This document shows, one piece after another, positions 29,255 to 37,838 of a DNA stretch of 56,169 nt. Position numbers and translations under genes: made by a program. Position 1 is the stretch's first letter. Every line of letters starts with the position of its first letter. Below the pieces are notes generated by a model. It was not told where the DNA came from. It worked only from the letters and a program-made list of their open reading frames with translations, and did not search any database. Source of the stretch: Candidatus Aenigmatarchaeota archaeon (lineage in GTDB: Archaea; Aenigmatarchaeota; Aenigmatarchaeia; CG10238-14); assembly GCA_018920365.1 (NCBI GenBank), contig JAHLMM010000003.1, positions 1 to 56,169 on the forward strand, written 5' to 3'.

Positions 29255-29566
29255 ATGCGTTACATGCTTTTTATTTTGGCATTATCTGATCTTTTTAGCG
29301 CATACTTTCTCATAAAAGGTATAACTCATCCATTGATAGTAGCATTTCTTTGGCTTCATTCAATAAAAGGCATAACATCTTTGATGGGAAGCTTTGCGTC
29401 TGGCTATTATTTTGATTGGATGGGTGTTACAGATGTTCTTGCTGCTTTGTTAATATTGCTTATGACTCTTCCTCTAGTTGGAGTTTTTTTTGCTAAAATT
29501 GCTTTTTATGTAGGTATTTTAATGGCAATCAAAGGAATATACAGCATGCTTTGGGTGTTTATCTAA
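29255..29566 (+). CDS. Hypothetical membrane protein
   Basis: 103-aa hydrophobic ORF. Confidence 0.55.
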   Translation: MRYMLFILALSDLFSAYFLIKGITHPLIVAFLWLHSIKGITSLMGSFASGYYFDWMGVTDVLAALLILLMTLPLVGVFFAKIAFYVGILMAIKGIYSMLWVFI

Positions 29567-29599
29567 ACATTTTTAATACAAAAACACAAATACAATTTA

Positions 29600-30145
29600 A
29601 TGATAAAAAAGATTTTGTTCATAATTTTGCTTTTACTATCTATAAATTCTTCTTATGCTTATTTTTGTTGTAGAGATATTGAAACAAATCAGCAAAGATG
29701 TTATTCTTCAGGAAATTGCTGCAACAATTATTGGTATCAAAATTGTAATGATTTTGAAGTTTGGGTAACTTCAACAAAATTTTGGATAGGTAAACAAACA
29801 CCTGTAAATATTTATGTAAGAAACACAGGTGCTTATACATTTTCCTATCAAATAATAGATTATAGGGTTTTTGGAAATTCACAATTAGTTTTGATAGACC
29901 TTCCAGATTCTGATATTAAATTAGCACCATCAACAACAGGATATCTGCAGCCAAAAATACTATTACTTTCTCAGATAAGAGGTGATCCAATTCAAGTATC
30001 GTTTTGGATATCAAATGGATATGCAATAAAAAGAGTAGATATGTTTGTGACATCAGATGAAATGCTCAATTTAAACGAATTTAGTTTTGTGTTATTGTTT
30101 GTTTTGATGTTTTCTAGTGCGTTTTTGATTTATAGAAAAATTTAA
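29600..30145 (+). CDS. Secreted, C-terminally membrane-anchored protein with an N-terminal Cys cluster
   Basis: Signal peptide MIKKILFIILLLLSINSSYA; FCCRDIETNQQRCYSSGNCCNNYWYQNC; C-terminal TM. Confidence 0.7.
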   Translation: MIKKILFIILLLLSINSSYAYFCCRDIETNQQRCYSSGNCCNNYWYQNCNDFEVWVTSTKFWIGKQTPVNIYVRNTGAYTFSYQIIDYRVFGNSQLVLIDLPDSDIKLAPSTTGYLQPKILLLSQIRGDPIQVSFWISNGYAIKRVDMFVTSDEMLNLNEFSFVLLFVLMFSSAFLIYRKI

Positions 30146-30150
30146 ATTAT

Positions 30151-30167
30151 TTACTATTTGATAGTAA
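30151..30167. promoter_or_regulatory. 17-bp inverted repeat TTACTAT-TTG-ATAGTAA, copy 1
   Basis: Perfect 7+3+7 palindrome ending 3 bp before the ATG at 30171. Confidence 0.6.
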
Positions 30168-30170
30168 CAT

Positions 30171-30605
30171 ATGAAATCTTTATTTAGAAGCATATCTTCA
30201 ATGATATTGATCAATATATTGATTATACTATCAACAATAACTTTACATGAACTAGGTCATGCTTTATCAGGGAAATTATTAGGATGTGCTCAAGCAAAAG
30301 CTGTTATTTATGATACAGAATCGGCAAATCCTTACACAGAATTGGTTTGTTATGATAAAGTTGATAAGATGTATTTGTCAGGGTTAGCATTAACAACACT
30401 TTTTGGTATATCATTTTTGACCTTTGATGACAAGCCTAACAGATATCTATCAATAGTCATCATAGGATTTGGAATTTTTTTGTCATCTTTAGATGTATTT
30501 GACCTCACAGGATACAATTTTTTCAAGTATTTTTTCATGATTTTTGGATTGATAAGTTTTATTATAGGACAAATTCTATATGGGTTGGAAAAATCCTTAG
30601 AGTAA
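30171..30605 (+). CDS. Small multi-TM protein with an HExxH motif (putative M50-like metalloprotease)
   Basis: TLHELGHALSGKLLGCAQA plus several hydrophobic segments; 144 aa. Confidence 0.6.
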   Translation: MKSLFRSISSMILINILIILSTITLHELGHALSGKLLGCAQAKAVIYDTESANPYTELVCYDKVDKMYLSGLALTTLFGISFLTFDDKPNRYLSIVIIGFGIFLSSLDVFDLTGYNFFKYFFMIFGLISFIIGQILYGLEKSLE

Positions 30606-30950
30606 TTGTCTAGCTTTTTCAATTTCAGCATCAGAGGGGCATATAATAACATATTCTGTCAAAATTTCCTCAGATCCTGGTATTTTTGTCTTGTATGACA
30701 CCATACCTTCAATATTTTCAGGTATTATTCCATTAGCACGTTCTTGAGTCTCTTCTTGAGTGATTTCACCTATTCCATCAGGATGCAAACATAATCCGTC
30801 TTTTCTTGTAGAAAATTGTATTGCTACAACTCTTAAAGAATTACCATATTTTTCCACAACTTCTAGCTGTTTACGTGCATCTTCTGGTAATTCATACGGG
30901 ATCTTTGATGCACCTATTGTGTAAACAACAAATCTTACATATAGCGGCAT
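30597..30950 (-). CDS. Hypothetical protein (117 aa)
   Basis: ORF with start at 30950; no recognised family. Confidence 0.5.
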   Translation of the reverse strand: MPLYVRFVVYTIGASKIPYELPEDARKQLEVVEKYGNSLRVVAIQFSTRKDGLCLHPDGIGEITQEETQERANGIIPENIEGMVSYKTKIPGSEEILTEYVIICPSDAEIEKARQLL

Positions 30951-30982
30951 AAAAATAGTTTAATAAAACATATATTTAAATT

Positions 30983-30999
30983 TTACTATTTTATAGTAA
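30983..30999. promoter_or_regulatory. 17-bp inverted repeat TTACTAT-TTT-ATAGTAA, copy 2
   Basis: Same half-sites and spacing as copy 1; lies in the divergent intergenic region between 30950(-) and the MinD-like gene(+). Confidence 0.6.
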
Positions 31000-31084
31000 T
31001 AAATATAATATCAAAGTAAAATTAAACGATTTTCTGTAAAAATGCAAATCTTAAATTAAATTAACGACAAATATATTTCAATTG

Positions 31085-31858
31085 GTGAATATTTTGACTA
31101 GGGTAATAGGGGTAGTTTCTGGAAAAGGTGGTGTAGGCAAAACAACACTTGTTTCTAATTTAGGTGCAGCATTAGCATCAGTGTTTAAGATAAATGTTAC
31201 AATTGTTGATTGTAATATAACCACATCCCATCTAGGATTATATTTGGGCATGTATTATTCCCCTGTTACAATAAACAAAGTTTTAACAGGCGAAGAACCA
31301 ATAGAAAATTCAATGTATGAGCATTTTACAGGCATGAAAATAATACCTGCTTCTCTTTCTCTGAAAGATCTATCAGGCGTGGATATGTTTGCATTGAAAA
31401 ACGCGATAAAAAATTTGTCAGGTAAAACAGACATTGTAATATTAGATTCTGCTCCAGGACTTGGTAGAGAAGCACTTTCTGCTATAAGAGCTTGCGATGA
31501 AGTTATTTTTGTAACTACACCATTTGTACCAGCTGTGATGGATATAGTAAAAATGAAGAGATTGATAGATGAATTAAATGTTAAAACAAATGGTATAGTT
31601 TTAAACATGGTTAAAAGAGAAAAATATGAATTGACAAAAGATGAAGTTGAAAAATTAGCAGAATTGCCTGTTATATCAATAATACCAGAAGATAAAAACG
31701 TTCCGAGAAGTTTGTCTGCAAAAGTACCTACTGTTGTTTTATATCCAAACTCGCCTGCTTCTAGGGAAATGAAATCATTGGCAGCAATGCTTATAGGAGA
31801 GTATTATGAAAAAACAGATCCATTCACAAGCATAATAAACAGGCTGAAATTCTGGTAA
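31085..31858 (+). CDS. MinD/ParA-like P-loop ATPase
   Basis: VIGVVSGKGGVGKTTLVSNLGAALA...VTIVDCNITTSHLGLYLG...IVILDSAPGLGREAL. Confidence 0.93.
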   Translation: MNILTRVIGVVSGKGGVGKTTLVSNLGAALASVFKINVTIVDCNITTSHLGLYLGMYYSPVTINKVLTGEEPIENSMYEHFTGMKIIPASLSLKDLSGVDMFALKNAIKNLSGKTDIVILDSAPGLGREALSAIRACDEVIFVTTPFVPAVMDIVKMKRLIDELNVKTNGIVLNMVKREKYELTKDEVEKLAELPVISIIPEDKNVPRSLSAKVPTVVLYPNSPASREMKSLAAMLIGEYYEKTDPFTSIINRLKFW

Positions 31859-31917
31859 AACCTCATTAAATATTTATTTCAAGATATCAAAATTAGTTTT
31901 AAGTATTAGGTGTAACA

Positions 31918-33171
31918 ATGTCTAAAAAAGCTACTCAAGCAGAGCCGCAACAAAAAACAGAAACAGAAGAGCAATTAAAGAAAAAAGTTGATAGTCTTGT
32001 TGATATAATTGAAGAGTTATCAAGCAATGTTGATAAGAACGGGCTACCTGAAGTTGAAAATTTAATAGACACTAAATTGAAAGAAATGAATGAAAAATTT
32101 GAGCTGAAATTTCAAGATATAAAAACAGTTCTTGATAATATAGAAAAAAAAGCAGGTAGAGGCAAAACAAAAGAAGAAATATCAAGTTTGGTTGATGAGT
32201 TCAAAAAAACATTGGAACCAAGATTAAACACAATAGAGGATAAATTAAAAGCATTAGACACACTTGAAACTATGAATGAAAACAAGGACGATAAAAAAGA
32301 AAAACAGCCAAATCAGAATTTGCAGCCAGGTCAGAATTATGAGATTGAATCAATAAAGAGAAATGTCTCTGAAATAAACCAATCTCTATCATCATTAAAA
32401 GATCAAATGGACACTATAAGAAACGGTGTAAAGGCTCAAGGGTTGCTTGATTCTTCTGATATTCAGAAATTAGAACATATTTTATCATCGCTTGATGAAA
32501 TGATTCCTCAAAAAAATGTTATAGACAATTTCAGAATAACTTTCAGAGAAATCAATGATTTGAGAAATAAAATCAACGAATTCAAATCCGATATGCAGAG
32601 AGTCTTTGAAAAACAAAAAGAATATTATGATGAAATAGATTCTAGAATAGAAACTCTTGTAAAGTTTTTGAATGCTGTTATTGAGGAGAGAGACAGAAAC
32701 TACAATGAATTAAGCAAGACAACTTCTGATACATATGTAAAGTCATTAAATCTGGAGAAATTGTCTCAAAATTTATATTCAGAGATGAGGGAAATAAAAG
32801 AATCTTTGAGAAGACAAAATGAAAAAATAAAGGAGCTTGAAGATACAACAAGAATGCTGGTTAAGTTTTCTGAAAAGGAATTCAAAGAGATCAACGACAA
32901 TATAAGGAGATCTGCTCAAGAAAATAGTAGAAATTTCAAGGATATTTATGCTCATGTTGATAAATTGAACAGTTCAATGAATGGTAGCATTTCTAACATG
33001 AGTAAGAAAATTGATGAACAAATGAAATTGTTGGATAAAACAATTTATGAAGGGTTAGCAAAGAATAATGAGCTAATAAAAATAGTTGCAGAAGAGAAAA
33101 AAGGATTGGAAAAGGCAATTGATTATAGAAAGCAAAAAATAGTTAATATATTAAAGGAGTTGAGGAAGTAA
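31918..33171 (+). CDS. Coiled-coil protein
   Basis: 417 aa, Lys/Glu-rich heptads; stop overlaps the next start (TAATG). Confidence 0.8.
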   Translation: MSKKATQAEPQQKTETEEQLKKKVDSLVDIIEELSSNVDKNGLPEVENLIDTKLKEMNEKFELKFQDIKTVLDNIEKKAGRGKTKEEISSLVDEFKKTLEPRLNTIEDKLKALDTLETMNENKDDKKEKQPNQNLQPGQNYEIESIKRNVSEINQSLSSLKDQMDTIRNGVKAQGLLDSSDIQKLEHILSSLDEMIPQKNVIDNFRITFREINDLRNKINEFKSDMQRVFEKQKEYYDEIDSRIETLVKFLNAVIEERDRNYNELSKTTSDTYVKSLNLEKLSQNLYSEMREIKESLRRQNEKIKELEDTTRMLVKFSEKEFKEINDNIRRSAQENSRNFKDIYAHVDKLNSSMNGSISNMSKKIDEQMKLLDKTIYEGLAKNNELIKIVAEEKKGLEKAIDYRKQKIVNILKELRK

Positions 33172-35225
33172 TGGACGACCTTGACATTTTAAGCAGCGCT
33201 TTGATTGAGTTAAAGAAAAAAATAGATGATCAGAACAAGGTAATAGAAAAACTGAATTTAGAAAAGCTAGATTTGTTAGAAAAATATAATTATTTAGTAC
33301 AAAAAATTAACGACATTTCTTTAAAACAAAAAGAGAGTGAGAAGTATAACGACAATTTAAACAAAGATTTAGAAAAGTACAGAAAATTGCTGAATGATGT
33401 AGAAAAACTTATTGACATGAAATTTAGCGATCTTTCAAAGAAGATAGACGCAGAAAAGATCAAAGAAAAAATCAAAGATTTAGAAGATCTAAAAGACACA
33501 GACAAGAAAATAACTGATATAGCAAATTTTCAGAAACTATTGGAGAAGAAAATAGAAAATAATTATGCTTTAATTAAAGATTTTGAAAAGAACGTTCAAT
33601 CAATAATAAAACAAGAAGATAAAAAACAAAATTCTAAAGCATCAGAAATAGCAAAAGAATATTTTGATAAATTAACTCAAAATCTTTCTGAATTAAAGAG
33701 CGACTTGAAAGATCAAAAATCACAATTATCTCAAGTTTTGAAGGAAAATGAAAAATTGAAACAAATGAATTCAACAAGATTCGAAGCTTTAATGAAAACA
33801 GATATGGCATTAAATCAGATTTTAAAGAAATATGAAAACTATATTTTAGAGCTTGATAAAAAAGTTGATGATAAAATAAAAATAATAAACGATCATATAA
33901 AATCTTACGAGACTAATTTAAACAAAGTAATTGAAGATGAAAAAGATCAAAACAATATATTAAAGTCAAACATAGAGAAGATAAGTCAAGAGATAAAAGA
34001 TCTGAAATCTAAGCTCAAGCAAGGTAAAGATATAGAAGAAAATTATATCAACAAATTAAAAAGCGATTTAGAAAATAAAATCAAACTCGACATTTCCCAG
34101 ATCAAGAATGATATAAACGATTTGTCATCAAAAATAAAGCAGAGCCAATCATCCCAAGATGACTATATCAACAAATTAAAAAGCGATTTAGAAAATAAAA
34201 TCAAACTCGACATTTCTAGTTTAAAGGAGAACATGATTACTGAGATTTCTAATGAGAAAAATGATATTTCAAATAATTTGGATAAAATAAAATTACTAGA
34301 AAAAAAATATTATGATATTGAAAAATATTATAAAACATTAAACGAAGAGATTGCAACTTCACATAAAAAGCTTATGGATGAAGCTAGAAAAATTTCAAAG
34401 AAAGAAATAGAATCGTCAACAGAATCACTTTCAAATGAAAATAAAATTATAAACCAGAAACTTAAACAAATGGAGATAAGTTTCAATTTAATGGTAAAAG
34501 ATTCTAATAATTTTTATGATTCAATGAAAAAAGATATTAATTATATAAGAGATTTTGTTTTTTCTGTAGACAATTCTGTTAAAGACGAAATTGAAAAGAG
34601 ATTAATTGTTCAGGATAAATTAAGCGATTTGGCTTCAAACTTCAGCAGACTTATGGATGATATAGATAATTTTAAACTTAATGTTGAAGATAGAATAAGA
34701 AAAAATATTGATGAAATATCTTCTTTGGAAAAATCAATTTCGAAAAATCAAAAAGAACTTTATAACTATGTTAATTCGGAACAAACAAAACTGTTCGACT
34801 TTACAGATAAAAAATTCAAAGAAATTAGTAAGAAAATTGATGATTTGAATAAAGAAAGAAATTTAAAAGAAGAGAAGAGAATAGAGAAATTGAACATGTT
34901 GTTAAAAGAATTATACCAGGCAAAATCGTCAATTGAAACAAAAATTGATGTACTTTCATCTTACATTAACAAATTCAATGAAATTAAGAACTCATTTATG
35001 AAGGAAATTTCATCTGAAACAAGACATATCGTTAAAGATATTGAAAGTAAACAGAAGATTCATGATAATAAAATACTTTTGGCAGATAGAGATATAAAAG
35101 AAATGGAGAAGAGAATTGATAAATTGGAGAGAACTATATTAGAACTTTCTAAACAAGTAGAGATATGGAAAGAGAGATATAAACTTCAGCTTGGTAGAAT
35201 AGCAGAAGAAGTTGATTTAGAATGA
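33171..35225 (+). CDS. Long coiled-coil protein
   Basis: 684 aa, almost entirely coiled coil. Confidence 0.85.
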   Translation: MDDLDILSSALIELKKKIDDQNKVIEKLNLEKLDLLEKYNYLVQKINDISLKQKESEKYNDNLNKDLEKYRKLLNDVEKLIDMKFSDLSKKIDAEKIKEKIKDLEDLKDTDKKITDIANFQKLLEKKIENNYALIKDFEKNVQSIIKQEDKKQNSKASEIAKEYFDKLTQNLSELKSDLKDQKSQLSQVLKENEKLKQMNSTRFEALMKTDMALNQILKKYENYILELDKKVDDKIKIINDHIKSYETNLNKVIEDEKDQNNILKSNIEKISQEIKDLKSKLKQGKDIEENYINKLKSDLENKIKLDISQIKNDINDLSSKIKQSQSSQDDYINKLKSDLENKIKLDISSLKENMITEISNEKNDISNNLDKIKLLEKKYYDIEKYYKTLNEEIATSHKKLMDEARKISKKEIESSTESLSNENKIINQKLKQMEISFNLMVKDSNNFYDSMKKDINYIRDFVFSVDNSVKDEIEKRLIVQDKLSDLASNFSRLMDDIDNFKLNVEDRIRKNIDEISSLEKSISKNQKELYNYVNSEQTKLFDFTDKKFKEISKKIDDLNKERNLKEEKRIEKLNMLLKELYQAKSSIETKIDVLSSYINKFNEIKNSFMKEISSETRHIVKDIESKQKIHDNKILLADRDIKEMEKRIDKLERTILELSKQVEIWKERYKLQLGRIAEEVDLE
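34044..34216 (+). repeat. 53-nt exact direct repeat (34044-34096 and 34164-34216), offset exactly 120 bp
   Basis: Both copies read TATATCAACAAATTAAAAAGCGATTTAGAAAATAAAATCAAACTCGACATTTC. Confidence 0.9.
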
Positions 35226-36040
35226 ATTTTGTAAACAAAACAGTTAAGGGTATTAATAAAATAAAAAAAGAGAGAGACGAATGGATGAAAAAATATCAGG
35301 ATTTAGTTAACCATTATGCTACTTCAATACAAACTGCAATTAACGAGGCTAAGAATGCAGAAAATATTGTAAAAGATGATAAAAAAGAACATGAAAAAAT
35401 CCAACAAAGATTGGATGAAATATCGTCGTTTGTTGAAGATTTTTATAAAACAGCAAGCAAGAAGATTGAACAAATAGAAAAATTTGACAAGGAATTGGAT
35501 TATAGCAAAAAAGAAATATTTTCAAAACTTGAAACGCAGGTAAAGGTAAATGAAGATATGCATTATGATATACGTCTTTTAAAGGAAAGAATAAAAAAAA
35601 TTGAAGAAATCCAGGATAGACAGGAAAAACTAATAAAGGAAATGAATGACTCCATAAAAGAATTCAAGAATTATGTTGTTTTACACATAAACTCTGCGAA
35701 TATAGAGTATGAAAAAAGGTTTGAAAAGTTTAAGGAAAGATATGAGGATTCTATGCAAATTTCCAATGAATTGAGGAGAGATGCAAAAAAATTAAACAGT
35801 TTTGCACAGATTCTTGAGAATTTTCACAAAAGAATAAAGAATATAGAATTAAAAATAGACAAAATTGAAAATATGTTGTCTGCAAATGAGAAGAGAATAG
35901 ATATTGTTAGGAGAGAAAAGGAAGTTATAAATGATAGGATATATGATGTGAAGGAAGATATAAGTTTAAAACTGAAAGAAATAGAAGATCTTGTTTATAT
36001 GTTAGAAGAAGATATAAAAGAAATAAAAAAATCTAGATAA
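35222..36040 (+). CDS. Coiled-coil protein
   Basis: 272 aa; ATGA overlap with the upstream gene. Confidence 0.8.
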   Translation: MNFVNKTVKGINKIKKERDEWMKKYQDLVNHYATSIQTAINEAKNAENIVKDDKKEHEKIQQRLDEISSFVEDFYKTASKKIEQIEKFDKELDYSKKEIFSKLETQVKVNEDMHYDIRLLKERIKKIEEIQDRQEKLIKEMNDSIKEFKNYVVLHINSANIEYEKRFEKFKERYEDSMQISNELRRDAKKLNSFAQILENFHKRIKNIELKIDKIENMLSANEKRIDIVRREKEVINDRIYDVKEDISLKLKEIEDLVYMLEEDIKEIKKSR

Positions 36041-37265
36041 AGGACCATCTTTTTATTGGAATCAACTCTCTTTCTTTTCTTTTTTTCTTATAAATTATAA
36101 ACAGCAGCAAAGCTAACGCAGTTGTTATAAAAAATATTATAAGGTAATTGTAGCTGACAGTCGGCAATTGAATTTTTTTTGAGTATTTTTCTGCTTTTGA
36201 AATTTCTATTATAGTTTTTTCTATATTATCTTTTACTATGTCTATCTGTTCAATGCATTCTTTAAACCAACCTAACTTGTAATAGTCTTTAGCATCATCA
36301 ATCGATTTTTTAGCTTCATCTAAATATTGTTTTGCTATTGTAACATTCTTTTCTTTCTCTATTATATTGATTTCATTTTCAAGTTTTTTAATTAAATCAG
36401 AATAATAATTCAAAAGTTCTTTTGCCTTTTCTTTCAAACTTAAAACATTTACTCTTACATTTATAGTATCATTGAACTTGATTTGGTTTGAGACAGCTTT
36501 TACATCAACTTTATATTCACCTTCTGGTAACCACAAAGGAGCTTTGATTATTCCAACAAATATTGATGTTTCGCCTGGTTTTAGAATATCCACTTTTTCC
36601 GGATAAATTATTCTTGCATCCAAATCTTTTGATATCAAAATAGCATATATACCAGTTAAATCAGAATCACCAAAATTGCTTATTTTTATAGGAACAACAT
36701 ACTCTTGATCTTGTGTTATGTTTATGTTTTTTTGAAATTCTACATCTATTTTATATCCAGGGCTGAACTGGGATATGCCTGATAATTGATTGACAGGAAA
36801 TTTCTCAGGTATTGTTTCAGGTGCTCTTGTTACAAGAACACTAAAGTTATGTTGCTTGTATTTATCAGCAAAATATGTTTTTGCTATTATAAAATGAACT
36901 CCAGGACTGTTCATAATCCATGAAAATATAAAAACATTCCTGCTACCAGGATTAACATAGCTGTATTTTGTCTGGTTGAATTTTGCTATGTAAAATCCAT
37001 CTTCGTTCAAAACATCTATTTCCTGCCATATATCTAATGTTGTACTCCCACAATTTACGATCTCCAAAGTCATATTTATTTGACTTCTTTGCATTACTAT
37101 TTGTTCTGGCGATTTTATTACATACACACAAACGTCATCATATGCACTATTGCTTAAAAATATCTCGACAACATCTGATATTAAACCAGTGATTTTATTA
37201 AAGAAAATTTTAACTAATGCGACTAGAACTATTAAAATTATCAAAAAAACTATTCTTTTCATCAT
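36033..37265 (-). CDS. Membrane protein with N- and C-terminal TM segments, NEW3/Ig-like extracellular region and a juxtamembrane helical segment
   Basis: MMKRIVFLIILIVLVALVKIFF...; VPIKISNFGDSDLTGIYA; C-terminal YLIIFFITTALALLLFIIYKKKRKE. Confidence 0.75.
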   Translation of the reverse strand: MMKRIVFLIILIVLVALVKIFFNKITGLISDVVEIFLSNSAYDDVCVYVIKSPEQIVMQRSQINMTLEIVNCGSTTLDIWQEIDVLNEDGFYIAKFNQTKYSYVNPGSRNVFIFSWIMNSPGVHFIIAKTYFADKYKQHNFSVLVTRAPETIPEKFPVNQLSGISQFSPGYKIDVEFQKNINITQDQEYVVPIKISNFGDSDLTGIYAILISKDLDARIIYPEKVDILKPGETSIFVGIIKAPLWLPEGEYKVDVKAVSNQIKFNDTINVRVNVLSLKEKAKELLNYYSDLIKKLENEINIIEKEKNVTIAKQYLDEAKKSIDDAKDYYKLGWFKECIEQIDIVKDNIEKTIIEISKAEKYSKKIQLPTVSYNYLIIFFITTALALLLFIIYKKKRKERELIPIKRWSFI

Positions 37266-37298
37266 TAAAAATTATTTATAAAAACGAGATTTTAACCT

Positions 37299-37838
37299 TT
37301 ATTTAAAGACTATAAATGCGGCAATTATTATAGTTATTATTATCAAAGTAGTTATAACTATGTCTCTATCAATTTTTAACACACTTTCATTATCTTCATT
37401 GACTATGTTTGAAGGAACTTTGCCGATGACATTAATTTTTATATTGTTTATTCTTTCCTCTGAAACAGATATACCATTTTTATCGTTTTGAGTTGTTATT
37501 TTAATCTTTACACTATAATTTCCATATTTAATGTTTTCATTCAATTTTAATGCGACTACTACATTACAAGCATGTTTGTAATCATTGTTTATATATACAT
37601 AACTTTTGCAATTTTCATTAATTTGAAAAACACTCTGATTTAATACAACATATATATCTTCAGGCTTTTCATATACATCAACATGAATTTTTGAATTTTC
37701 TTCACCCCAAATTAAAAATTTATAATATATAGACTCGCCAGGATTGGCTTCAAAATAGTTGCTATCTTCAAGTATTCCTAAAGCGCTCACTTCTGAAAAT
37801 ATAAGTATAGTGATTAATGCGAAAATTTTCAACATCAT
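37299..37838 (-). CDS. Secreted beta-sandwich-like protein with a C-terminal TM
   Basis: Signal peptide MMLKIFALITILIFSEVSA; ...VITTLIIITIIIAAFIVFK; ATGA overlap with the upstream gene. Confidence 0.7.
   Translation of the reverse strand: MMLKIFALITILIFSEVSALGILEDSNYFEANPGESIYYKFLIWGEENSKIHVDVYEKPEDIYVVLNQSVFQINENCKSYVYINNDYKHACNVVVALKLNENIKYGNYSVKIKITTQNDKNGISVSEERINNIKINVIGKVPSNIVNEDNESVLKIDRDIVITTLIIITIIIAAFIVFK

Noticed and set aside
34044-34216. Possible CRISPR-like direct repeats
   Set aside because: Only two copies, in frame inside a coiled-coil gene; no regular repeat-spacer array anywhere in the window and no cas genes.
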